NCBI GenBank assembly: GCA_030704615.1
Contig: CM060732.1
Span: 10,416,001 to 10,480,000, forward strand
DNA length: 64,000 nt
Direction of reading: 5' to 3'
Source of the DNA: Takakia lepidozioides
Taxonomy: Eukaryota > Streptophyta > Takakiopsida > Takakiales > Takakiaceae
Position 1 is the first letter of the stretch. Each line of letters starts with the position of its first letter. Under the pieces are notes generated by a model that had not been told where the DNA came from, did no database searches, and worked only from the letters and a program-made list of their open reading frames with translations. A program made the position numbers and the translations under genes. Of this stretch, positions 44,731-55,799 are shown piece after piece.

Positions 44731-46817
44731 ATGGCGGAAAACTTGAGCACTACAGTGTACTGCCCTCCTCACGAGCATAGAGCTTCATTTCCGTGCAGAT
44801 GGGACACCTGCCGGGTGATGGAGAAATATCTGTGCGTTCGATACCACCTGAAACCGGGGTCGGTTCTTTTGGAGGAGGAAATGAAGGACTCTAACGGCCT
44901 TGTTGTCGAGAGTATTGTTGTGCTCCACGATGATTTCGGCGATGGCAGGGAATGGCGAGTTCCACCATTGGACAGCGTCATACACAGGGCTGTTGGGGAC
45001 TTCATTTGCCCGCCAAATGCACCTTCTATCCTGGCGCCTTCCACGAAACAATCCGCGAATCAGAGAGTGGCTACCTCAAAGAGAGAAGTCCGCAACGAAG
45101 TAAATCCAGAGCCGAACCCATCCATGAAGACGAGCAAGAACCGGGTTGTTCACAACCTGTCCGACTCAGACGAGGTCATGGAAGTTCCGAGGTCGTCCTG
45201 GAGATCAGGCAAGTCCTCAATGGACGTCAGTGGAGGAGGGAGTCATATTCCCAGCACGAGCACCGCAGTTCGATCTATTCTTGAAATTCTGCGAGGGCTT
45301 CACCTGGAGGGACACCGGTCGGAGCTGGCCGGGCTGGACTACAGCAAGTTCGCAATTAAATCGGTTACATGCCTTCCCGCCGACGTCGACGGTAATATCT
45401 TCTTTGAGTTCCCTCCTCGGGCGGACTACTCGAGGGCGTCCGGAATGTTGACAGATATGGATAGAAAACATGACGGTCATCCTTGGTGCGTTATCAAAAC
45501 CACCAGCATGAAGATGCTCGATGGTGTGCGGGTGCGCTACGTTGTTTGTGCGGGCGCGTTGCGGTGTTTCTCCCCAACTTGCTTCCACTTTAAATCCAGA
45601 GGTCACAGGAACGAGACCGATTGGACAGGCACAGCTCATCAACCATTTCGAGCTCAGGAGAAGGTTCCGAACTCCACATTTAAGTGTGCGCATTGCAAAG
45701 AACCACCACACTGCATGTCTGTTTGTAATGCCAAGCAGCTCTATGTGTTGCACCGTTTCCCTGACCTCACCCGAGCTTGCATACACGTTGGTTCCCATTG
45801 TCACAAATTGGCGAGGGGAACTCGCGGGAGGCTGCCCACGAAGCAGAGCAGCTCGTTCAGGAGGAGGTTAAGTTGAGACCGGGTGCCAAACCCAAACAGA
45901 TACAGCTCCAAGCCGCCCATAAGATGGCATTGGCCAGAATTATGTCGGAAGACGGCTCCGATAGAGTTCCTCTCGACGAGAAGGAAATGGAGGCATTGCT
46001 GGAGTCGGTGTCCCACGTATGTTCACCGAATGTCCGAAATCACATTGTCTCATGCAAACAGAAAATTGGGCGTGGCTCGGATATGCACTCCATTCTGGAG
46101 GTGAAGCGACGATGTGGATATGACTACATTCATGGAAGTAGGTTTCCAGGACAAGGGACTGAGGCAGATCGTTGTTTCGTATTCAAAATGTCCACGTGTG
46201 GACCTGGCAGCGGCGTCGAACTGGTCGACAGGATGACGAGTAGGAACTTGTCAAACAGTTGGGTCATGTTCGACCATATCAAGCGAATTACAAATCACCA
46301 GTGGGTGACAATGGGTGCACATGTCTACGACACCCACTGCAGGATGCTAATGACAATTGCTATTTGTGAGATGAAAAGAGAGGACACACAATCGGAGATG
46401 CTTCTTTGGCAGGGAATAAACGAACAGATGGCCAAGGCGGGATTGCCCCCTCCGAATTTCCGTGGTTTCATGGCGGACAACGCACAAGCAAATTGGGCTG
46501 CCATCCGAAGGGTGTACGGGCAAGACCCCAATGTTCCCATGGAAGGCAAGGAGAGATCTTGTGGGTTCCATTTTCTGCAGAGCCTTTCGCAGTACACAAC
46601 CAGGCTCGTGGCGCCAGATTTCAGAGAGGAGCACCGTTCCATGTGCCTTGCGTGGAAGCGCGCTCCTACCTTGGATGATGCAGAGACACAGTTTGCATGC
46701 ATACGGGCTTGGTGGACATCGTCAGGTGCTGTAAGGAAATCAGATGAGGGAGCAATGGTCAGTTGGCTAGCATGGTGGCATTATCATTTCCTCCAGTTCG
46801 GCGACTATATGCGGGAG
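44731..46817 (+). pseudogene. MULE-type transposase, exon 1 only (element 2)
   Basis: This is a close relative of the element 1 transposase. It has the same start (MAEN at 44,731, although the frame is open from 44,599), the same Cys/His-rich segment (CFSPTCFHF, CAHCKEPPHC) and the same core (MADNAQANWAAIRRVYG, CGFHFLQS). A one-base loss in a G run near 45,815 (four G here, five in element 1) shifts the frame between LARG and NSREAAHEAEQ. The exon ends at the same GAG|GTGAGT donor (46,817). Only about twelve bases of intron remain before terminal repeat sequence starts, so the second exon with the catalytic Glu and the SWIM-like finger has been deleted. Position 46,649 keeps Trp where element 1 has a stop. 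Confidence 0.88.
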
Positions 46818-47189
46818 GTGAGTTGCACGTCCGAACATGCTAAGTCCGAACTGGCTAAGTCCGAACATGCACTGGAAAAATGGCGCCGAATTACCTATCA
46901 TGAGGGGACCTATAGCCGCGGAATTCGGCACCATTTTTCGCCAGAGAGACCTATTACCGCGAAATACGTCGCCGTTTTTCAGGTTACGGACCCTATTACC
47001 GCGAAATTCGGCGCCATATTTGCACATGTCGCTGGGAATTGGCATGAGCGGAAGACGAAATATCATGAGCACAACTGTCAAAACTGCAATTTTCCCTTCA
47101 AGGGGCCGAATAATATATTTGTTTTTCCTGACACATTGCATTAAATTATTGTTTTTTATTGTTTTTTATTTTCGAAATTTGTACTTCTG

Positions 47190-47253
47190 CTCATGAAAAC
47201 CGATTGTCTTACTACTCCGCTCATGCCGCTCATGCTCATGAAATAGCAAACCT
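47190..47253 (+). repeat. Right terminus and CATGAGC array of element 2
   Basis: The sequence reads GCTCATG heptamers ending in GCTCATGAAATAGCAAACCT, the inverted partner of the left end. The flanking sequence inside (47,040-47,190) is about as similar to 440-600 of element 1 as expected for two copies of one family. Confidence 0.9.
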
Positions 47254-47262
47254 CCAATGTAA
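47254..47262 (+). repeat. Target-site duplication, right copy (CCAATGTAA)
   Basis: This is an exact match to 40,705-40,713 and marks the outer border of element 2. Confidence 0.95.
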
Positions 47263-47542
47263 TACATACACTTATGGATAACTCTTTAGTGTCATCTTTT
47301 ATCCACTCTTGATATAGAAGTGAGATCCAAAACTATAACCCCTTTGTCCATTGGCCCCAATGAGTCAAGAACATTATATTATGTTGTGGTTCTTTGATTT
47401 CGGAGCCAGAACCATGTGTGTATATGTACGGTATAAATAATTGTGCTTAGTTGCCTTCGTATTATTGAATGGTTATTACAATAATTGTGCATCTTCTTGC
47501 TAACTCGTTTGTTTCGGGGTTGCAACTCTCTGATTTCACCAG

Positions 47543-48030
47543 AATGAGCCTCAACGACCTCTTGGCGAGATACAGAGTGTCCAAAAATGAATGTTGATTA
47601 TATTTGACCTGAACGGTGTGCTTTGTCGCACAGAGAGAATTGAGGAGGGTATTGTTGTGAAGGAACATTCCAGTGCAAGCAAACATTTCAAACAGCCCTT
47701 AGTTATTGGCAAGAAATTGGTCTACCGACGTGAACGTTATGATCAAGTCTGGCGTTCATTAAGTGGTTCATTTGATCTAGCTATCTGGAGTTGCATGATG
47801 CTCCGAAACCTCATGCCTATTGTTAAGAGACTTTTTGAAGGTCTGCCACAACCTGTTTTTGTTATGACTCAGAACGACTGCATAGTCTGCCCCCCAAATA
47901 CTGATCCTCAGTACAAGGCAAGACAAAATCAAACAGATCATCCATCTATGTTCCTTAAGCCTCTTAGGATAGTGTGGGAGAAGTACCCAGGTCGATATGA
48001 TGAGGTCAATACTCTCATTGTTGATGAGTT
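47543..48030 (+). pseudogene. FCP1/NIF-like phosphatase domain, truncated
   Basis: The exon follows a good acceptor and reads NEPQRPLGEIQSVQK, a TGA at 47,588, then MLIIFDLNGVLCRTE. DLNGVL matches the HAD-type DxDG[TV] box of FCP1/NIF (CTD phosphatase-like) proteins with the second Asp replaced by Asn, as in many plant relatives. Further family text is SFDLAIWSCMMLRNLMPIV, VFVMTQNDC, KPLRIVWEKYPG and NTLIVDE, which should continue into a DDSPxK-like motif. It stops there because LINE sequence begins at about 48,030. It could be the C-terminal module of locus B, since the intron between them is phase-compatible, or a separate gene starting at 47,591. Confidence 0.7.
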
Positions 48031-51000
48031 GGTTAGGTTCGATAGCGGCGAGGAGTGTTACACCGGGTGGGAATTGTAGGAGGGGGTGGGGACTGTTGGG
48101 TAGCTTTTGGTGAGTGAGTAAAAGGATCGTGACGCTTGATGGGGAGGATTGTGTGGCCATACGGGCCCATTGGAGGGCCTCATGTGTGAGGGGGCCTGAA
48201 GGGGGGTTGGCAAATCCCTTCCCTGCCCATGCGTGTTGGGTGGCATGTCCGGTGGCTCCGAAGATGGAGTCCCGGGGGTGGGGGCTGGCAAAAGTTGTGA
48301 TTTCCATCGGGCACGTAAGCGGACTGGAATAATATGAATGAGTGAGTCCAAAAGTGGTAATGAGCAGAGAGAGGATATCCTGGGGGATGGTAGTATGAGC
48401 AAATGCTTATGTTAGTTTTGTCAGGGAACGGGGTTTTTTGGGAGGAGTGTCTTGGAGGTAGCGGGTAGCAAGCCAACTGAGTTTGGTAGCGAAGTCTTGT
48501 CGGGGGTGGGTGGATTTGAGCGTCACAGGGGAGGAAGTAGAGTATTTAGCCCATAGCCAAGCTAGTCTGTCATTGGGAATGAGGCCAAAAAAACGGCCGT
48601 TGAAGGTGTAGATAGTTGACATGTGAGGGCCGTGACAGATTGTGGGGGAGGTGTGCAGGATATCCTTATCTGGATTGCATTCAGTAATGTGTATGTGTAC
48701 GTTGGGGGCGGTAAGTGGTTGATGTACGTGTCGAGCATCTTTGGGTTGGGTTTGGGAGATATGTTGTTGGTGGGTATGTGCGAGGTAGTTAGTGTCGGTA
48801 CGTTTGTGGAATGCGGTGAGGAGTGTGAGATTGTGGGCGGGGTTGCAGTCGTCATGTGAGCCAAAGAGGTCATCCTCGATTTGCCATGAGTTATCATCAG
48901 CTGTGTAGCCGGCCCATTGGCATAGGTAATAGGTATCAATACAAGTGGCCCCATATGAGTCTGTGGAAGTTTGGGTTTTAGTACCTAGGATGGCTTCGAT
49001 AACATATGCTTCGGGGTTATCTGTGTGGTCATGATGAGTTGCAGGAGTGCCAGGTGAGGTGGGAGCTGGGGTGGAAGTAGTTTGCGTAAGAATGGCGTGT
49101 GGATGCAGGCGGGGGGGGGGGGGTCTAGGACAAGTCCCTATCCAAGTGGGGAGAGGGTATGGGGGAGGTGGATGTGGATGGGGTGTCTCTAGTTTCAAGT
49201 GTTCCTGCGGTTTGGGAGGCCTTAAGCGTGTGGAGAATAGAGGGGGATGGGCCTGATCTGTAGGCAGGTAGTAAGTCGCGTTGGGTATGAGGAAAGAGTG
49301 AGCATGGGAGATCGCATTCAAGGGTACATGATGCGGATGGGTGGCAGAGTAGAGTATGTAGGTGTTGGAGGAACCTGCATGTTTTGGCTGTGGCACGAGA
49401 ATGTTTAAGTGTGAATGCTCCCGGGGTTATAAGTTGAGTCCCTGTGACGGTGGTAAGTTGGGTGAGATGAGTGATATGCCGTTCTTTGAAATAGGTGAGG
49501 AGGGAACGCTTTTGGCGGGGATGAAGGCGTTCAAAATGGGAGAGGGAGGGTCTGGTATTTAGGGCGTGTTCCAGCTGTGGTATCATGTTATGATAGCCGG
49601 GTATGTCGGTTTGGATGTTGATACGCATTTGTCGTAGGATGAGTAGTGTACGTGCCGTGGGGGAGTGTAGGCAAGATTGGGAATGAAGAGATGGGAGGGC
49701 TTGTAGTCCATTGAATTTGTGGGCTAGGAATTTAAGAAGTCCGCCGTAAATAAGTCCTAGGCGTCCAGGGTCATTGAGTGCTTCTTGTAGCTGGGTACCA
49801 AGGGTTCGGGCATATGAAATAATCAGGGGGCTGGAGCCGACGCCGTAATAGTCTGTCGGGAGTTGGGTGAGGGCACTAGGAGTACTGGTAGGTAAGCCAC
49901 ATATTCGCTTGGTTAGTCGAGTGATGTGTTTGTCAAAGGAGCGACGTGAAAAGAGTATTGGACTTGTGGCTTAAGCACAAAGCTGATGATTGATAGTTTG
50001 GGTCTAATGGAGACAGGGGATTTAAGAAGAGCCAGGCTTTTGTTAGAGAGCTTAGCAAGTGAGGTGGTCTTTTGCACATGCCAGGTGAGTGATGGGACTA
50101 GCTGGATACCTAAGTATGTGTAAGGCTCATCGGGTCCCAAAAATGGGAAGGAGTTGTTTAGGTAATGGATGTAAAGTTTACAATGAGAAGCCATCGCAGT
50201 TTTTGTTAATTTACTGCGGTGGGTTGTTGCGGTAATGGCGCACTTGTGGAGGCTAAGTTCCATGCCAGACCATAAGTTAAAGCGGGATAACTTGCTGACT
50301 TGCCGGTTGAGGTGTTGGGGTTTGTGAGCTAGACTACCGAGGTCGTCAGCGTATGTGGCGGTGGAGATTTCATTGAGGGGGGTTTTATAGTGATAACCAA
50401 GATTCCCGCGTGCTAACCATCTTAGTAGAGGTTCTAAAAAGATAATAAAGAGGTATGGACTGAGGGTATCACCCTAGATGGTACCGCGTAGGATAGGAAT
50501 AGGGGGGGTGGTACCATAGTATGAACCGGAGTATTCCGTAGTGCTGTTGGTATAGATGTTGCCAATGTGTTGGATGGCATCGATGAGATAACCGAGGTCC
50601 GTCATGATGGCAAGTAGTCTAGCATGGTCTAAGGATCCGAAGGTATTTTAAAGTCTATATACAAGAGATAGATATATTGTTTAGTGAGCTTGGCATCTTC
50701 AAGGGCTGAGAGGACGTATTGTATTTGACGAGTTGTGCTACGTGTGGCTCGGAAGCCCTCCTGGGGGTCACTCGGAATATGGTGTTGTTCACCGTAATTG
50801 GATAGCAGCGTGGTCAGTGTGCTGGTAAACAATTTATAGATAGTATTGGCTAGGGCTATGGGTGTGTAGTTACCGAGGTTAGTTGGGTCGCCTTTCTTAA
50901 ATAGCAGGATGGTGCGGCTGTGTTTCCAAGTAGGTGGGATACGTTTGAGTTGGTAGCATAGCTTAAAAAATTTAAAGAAGAGGGTATGAAGATGGGGGTC

Positions 51001-51885
51001 GAGCGCCTGTAAGATAGCGTTAGGGATCATATCTGGTCCAGGGGCCTTTGATTTGGATAGTCCTTTAAGGCAGGAGTCATAGAGATCTAGCGTGAAAATA
51101 TCATGTATGCGGTCTATGGGTACCCCACGTTTGTCTAATGAGAAGCCGTCTAGGTCATGCCATGGGTAATGTTTGACTTTACATAAACAGTTGGGGTGGT
51201 GGTGGTCAGGGTGTGGCAGTTTGCGACAACGGGCGTATAGGAAGCGGATGCTTGGATCCATATTTCTTTGTTGATATCAGTGGGGCTTGTCAAGAAGTGG
51301 CCCAGTCGATGTTTAAGGCAGTCGATTGGTGGATTGAGCGTAGGGTTAAAGATGGCTTTGTGTGCTCTTTTAGGATGGTCATGTAGGAGCTGGCCAAAGG
51401 AGGTAATAAACTTTTTGTGGTTATCGCTAGCTTTTTGTTTGGTTATAAGATATGCGGCTTTCTTTGCGTCCCTTCCTAGCTTGGCGAGGGCAGCAACCCA
51501 GTTCAGGATGGTACTGTGGTCCATAGGAGGGGGCGAGAGGGCTTGGCATACTGGGAGAGAGTTTAGGCAAATAATGCGGGGGTCTCGTCTCCATTCTGTG
51601 TGATGATTGTTGGATGGGGAATTGGGGATGATAGTAAGGGCACGGCGTATGGTATGATGGGTGTTAAGGTGAGAGGTCCGGGCGCGTTTTTGTGAGCGGG
51701 TAAGGTATCCTCTATTTGTTTGGATCGGGTAGTCTGGGGGAGGTCCTGAGGGGCCGAACAAGTTGCCAACACGCTTTTGGTCATTTCTTGGAGGAGGGTT
51801 GTGAGGGTACGCTCGGCCTCGAACCAAGAATCCTCAAGGGATTGCGTCGTATTTGTGTCGGAAAGGGTGTAGGAGAGTTCTCGCT
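48031..51885 (-). mobile_element. LINE part A: reverse transcriptase and chromodomain-like tail
   Basis: On the minus strand, right to left: a linker (SLEDSWFEAERTLTTLLQEM, near 51,780-51,840), reverse transcriptase with LSKSKAPGPDMIPNAILQAL (51,000-51,060), RTILLFKKGDPTNLGNYTPI (near 50,870-50,930) and YLLYIDFK (near 50,650), GDTLSPYLFIIFLEPLLRWL (near 50,430-50,490) preceded by a TAG stop, YADDLG (near 50,340-50,356) and EPYTYLGIQL (near 50,110). A C-terminal part follows with a chromodomain-like segment. The 3' end meets the phosphatase relic at 48,030. The sense strand is very poor in G. Several frameshifts make it inactive. Confidence 0.85.
48797..49009 (-). other. Chromodomain-like segment in the LINE C-terminal region
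   Basis: The translation has AYVIEAILGTKT, then TYYLCQWAGYTADDNSWQIE, then DDLFG and LLTAFHKR. This follows the chromodomain pattern of YxVExIL, YLVKWKGY, NTWEPEENL and a C-terminal helix. The frame is open from 49,396 to 48,407. Chromodomains bind methylated histone tails and are well known at the end of Gypsy integrases. One at the end of a non-LTR element is unusual. Confidence 0.7.
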
Positions 51886-51889
51886 GCCA

Positions 51890-54800
51890 ACATCCTGACA
51901 GCTACGCTTAACGCTACCATGCCACTCCCAGGGTTCCAATCCCCCCACTACCCACCATCTTCCTTCGCCACCACACCAGGTGTATCCCACCCCCAATCTG
52001 CATCTTCACCTACTACACCTCGCTGCCACACTCCAAACACCCCCGATCTACAGTCAGACTCCTTTAACATCACCACTTGGAATGTCGGATCCCTTGCCAC
52101 CAGTATCCAGAGTCTGATCCACCTCCTCACGGACTCCACTCCCCCACACATTATTCTCATCCAAGAAAACTCCTCTTCAAACCAATCTCAGTTTACTCTA
52201 AGCCTACTACACAGGTCTGGTCAGGGTTCATTAAGGTTGAGCTGCTACACCCGGAGGTGGATGGGCTGGCTTTGCTCCGCGGCGACAGGCCTTTCGTCCT
52301 CGAGATGGAGCCTGAGGTCATGCTACAAGGGAAAGGTGAAAAAGCATAGGACCTGCTTGCAACATCCGAGCGGCTTTCCCTCTACTTTACCGACGACATC
52401 CTGCAAGGAACGGTGGGTACCCAACTCGCAATGCACTTTATCACAGAGACTTTCGACCACGGCGACAACTTTGAAATCCACATCTACAAGCCCAACCCCG
52501 AAACTAAATTTGGCTTCATCAATCTAGCAACAGAGGATACGAGCACCCGGATCATGGACTTGGGAGTCAGGATTGATAACGTCCTCATTAAGCCCGAGGT
52601 GCGTATCCAAAAGAAAAGCAGATCCGGGGCAAAGATATCAGACCAAGAAGCCATAGCAATGTGCGATGCCCTCACCATCGTCGTCAAAAATGTAAGCTTG
52701 ATCCACACGCAGGCTGACATCCTGGGAGAACTGTATAGTCTGATTGGCCAAAGCAACATCACTCATTTCTATTTCTGTAAGATGCTCCCTCCCAAAACTG
52801 TGAAGCTCATTGGAATGCTTCATATAACGTGCAAAAATCCTACAATCTACGCCAAGTGGTGCGGAGTGCCCAATATCACCATGCATGGCAGGTATCTCAC
52901 CTTCTCACCCCACCGCCAGAGTCTCCAAGGCATCACGCCACCCTCACAGGTGCTACTGGATAAAATGCTAGTGGACAACATCAACCATGCCCTACTAGAC
53001 ACGGTGGAAACCATTGCAATCCAGCCCGCCCAAAAGCACTCTACCGGACCTGCAGATTGGATGGCCGAAATTGACAAGCGACTAGCTGCACACTCAATTT
53101 CTATCAAGACTGATCTACGCAACGATATCGCCGGCATAGAGACCCGCCTAGTAGAGTCCATTACACAACAACAGACTGAGTACCATACCTACATGGTCTC
53201 CCTTCACCAGTCCATCACTGAAAATCTTGGGCACAATCTAGCTAATTTTTATCATCATGCAGATCTGGTACTTGCAAAATTACCTCAGCTTCCAGGACCC
53301 AGCTCTTCAAGCGACCTGTGCCACACACCAATGACGGGAGCCACGGCAGTACACCTTGGCAACCGACCACCAGTCCAACCTTTTCTCCATGCGGCTCCAG
53401 AGCTCAATGCAGCGTTGCTTCGCCGGGCCTCACAAGTGCGCGCCACTACTGCTGCTGTAGCTTAGGAATAGTTTGATGAATCACTCCTCGGATACATCAC
53501 CAGCGTCCAGCCCACCTCTCTATCTCTCACTGAGTTCCCACCAAATGCTTATGTCTAGTTTCCAACACTCTAGCTCCTCTCGCTCCCTTCCTAATAGTTG
53601 CCTCCCGGCTTCCTGCCTTATGTTACCAGTAGCTCTGTGCTCATCGTGATCTCTCTGCACTATCTGTTACTCTTGTGTACCCCACGGGGCCCTCGCCCTT
53701 CTGCTTCAACCAAGACTCTACTTTTGCGTTATGACTGCACTGCCTCTCTACTCACTTCTCCACACGCTTCTCAACTTGGTTCCAACCCGACTCTACACTC
53801 TTACCTCACCACCCTGTTTCACTGAAGTCCCAACACCCACTCAGGCTGTCCTACTCACAGCCCAAAACTCCCGCTGATCCCTCGATGTCAGCCTGCACGG
53901 GCCCAATATCTGTACTCTTGGCATGACGCCACGTGGCGGCGCACGGAGCCCGCTCCAGCCACCTATCCAGTGCCCGGCACTCCATACCCCCTCACTTTTC
54001 AATTTGAATCATTCACCGAGCAAGTACTTAAGTTATCCGAAAAATCTATCATTTCCAGATTCTATCCCAACGGCTCTAGCTGATCTTATCCCCACCAACA
54101 CATGACATCTGCCCAATCCCACTCCGGGCCCCACGCCTCTTTTCCATACATGCAAATATACCACTGTCGAATAAAAGTCGTCCATCCCACCCAGCGTATA
54201 ATATACGTCCTCTATATAAATCTTAATTCTCATCCAACACTCAATAGTCTACCCCATCATCAATCCATCCTAACCTATACCCTTAGCCACGCCTGAATAA
54301 ACCCCCCACTTATATCAGTGTGCTTCCATTCACACCTACCCCCATAAGGCATACCAACTACACTCCCACACTTCCCCCAGTCCCTAGCCCCATGTTACCT
54401 TCCACTTATACCCGTTGCCTGTCACACCCTCAACCCTCAAGTACGCCACCCACCTTAATAATCTTCCCCATAGCATCCGCCCCTCAACCCCGCCAGCCTA
54501 TTTATATATCACGCACTCATACCATACTTTTTCTCAAACATCTACTATACAGCCCCTGATACTGCACCAGATTTGCAATACCCTCCCCACCAACCCACGA
54601 GACTTATCCACCCCCCACTATTCCCTACCACACCCATGGTGGGAAGGCCACAACCTTATCAATAAGCCCTAACTGGTCACAACCTTATCATTGGAACCAC
54701 CCCAAATATAAACTCACCGCACCTCTATACACATGGACACCTATGCTAACCTATGCCCATATTACCGACACCACTGTCTCCGCTCAATCAACCCGCCAAC

Positions 54801-55790
54801 CGCTCCAAATTTTCCCAATAATCTCCCCACCAAATTACTATGTCATCACTCAGCATACTTATACTTCATCCCAACTGTCATATACAACTCTCATCATTGA
54901 CAAGATACTAGGCCCAACCTATTTCCACTACCCACTATACATCTCCCCTCCCTGCGCCTGGCACACCAGCCCCACCCTAGCTTCTAACAACCATAGCCCC
55001 TTAACTTCACCGTACATCAATCCATCCTACCCTCATAAATTACCCTCTGAACTACCCAGAAAAACCCTCTCATTACTCACAGCCCAAACGGGCGCTCTCT
55101 CTACCACCCCCTAAAATCCAAACACAGCCTCCATCACCCCCCTTCACATGAAACTTATACCTCAACTTACGTATCACACTTACACTGCTCCGATGTGGGG
55201 ACATCCACCCTAACCCCGGGCCACTCACTATTTCCACCATCACGACTCAACTCCCTGCTGATGCACAAGATCGCTATACTTCCAGCCGGACACCCTATCC
55301 TTTATACACCAATACAAACATCTTGCTACCCACTTCGCCCCCTACCTCCCCAAATCACTACCCATCCCCTCCACTCACCTACAAACTGTCCCCCACTACA
55401 TTTCCACCTTTGGCCTCCCAGCCTGCCCATACCCTGCTCTCTCCCACACCCCCCACAAACTTCAAGCCTTTCCACCATACCACCTCCTCTTCTCCCTGAT
55501 TGTCCTCATCTCCCCTTTGCCCCAAGAATGTAATGACTACCTTACGTCCCAACCAGATTCCCAACTCATTTCCCTACTACATCACTTACAAGACCTACCC
55601 ACGCATACCAGCAACTACTTAGCCCCACCACATTGCTTGACTGATCTCCATGCGTCCCTAAACCTGTTACAATCACATCCCGGAGTTATACACAAAATGC
55701 TTGGTGATCATCTAGCGTTTGCACCCACCACTGTCCCAGACATCCCCACTACCATCAACAAATTCCCGTTTTGGGTAAGGAGTGAGGCTT
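51890..55790 (+). mobile_element. LINE part B: endonuclease start, ORF1-like region and C-rich tail, inverted
   Basis: The plus strand is C-rich here, the opposite of its neighbours. It begins with an endonuclease N-terminus (FNITTWNVGSLATSIQSLIH, near 52,060-52,120, then PPHIILIQE, near 52,143-52,170) that breaks off near 52,215. Next comes an ORF1-like region, open at 52,413-53,465 without a recognised domain. It has a Lys/Arg-rich part (KPEVRIQKKSRSG) and a likely coiled coil (LVESITQQQTEYHTYMVSLH, near 53,150-53,210). From 53,470 to 55,790 no gene is seen, only C- and T-rich sequence. The junctions at 51,885 and 55,790 are abrupt changes of strand bias. Confidence 0.6.
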
Positions 55791-55799
55791 GAGGTTGGA

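Larger units (their letters stand above)
40714..47253 (+). mobile_element. MULE element 2 (complete ends, 6,540 bp)
   Basis: The left end is GGGGCTGCTATTTCATGAGC. The right end, read inwards, is AGGTTTGCTATTTCATGAGC, with 17 of 20 bases the same. The element is flanked by exact 9-bp copies of CCAATGTAA. The inside order is: CATGAGC heptamers, long hairpins with poly-T loops (40.9-42.8 kb), GGCGCC palindromes (42.1-43.8 kb), 292-bp tandem repeats (43.8-44.45 kb), the transposase gene, hairpin remnants and a second heptamer array. It sits in the intron of locus B. It lacks the last transposase exon, so it could only move with help from another copy. Confidence 0.93.
40594..47542 (+). other. Inferred intron of locus B carrying MULE element 2
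   Basis: The donor CTG|GTAAAG at 40,594 and the acceptor TTCACCAG|AATGAG at 47,541-47,542 bracket element 2. Removing the element and one target copy leaves an intron of about 400 bp. The join to the phosphatase-like exon is inferred from splice signals and frame, not from a transcript. Confidence 0.45.

Noticed and set aside
40714-47253. KDZ-type or Maverick-like giant element
   Set aside because: The 9-bp duplication, 20-bp ends, DDE core and SWIM-like finger fit a Mutator-like element; no polymerase, capsid or KDZ motif was seen.
53500-55790. Several open frames on the plus strand in C-rich sequence
   Set aside because: Composition alone explains them; no motif or continuity with ORF1 was found.
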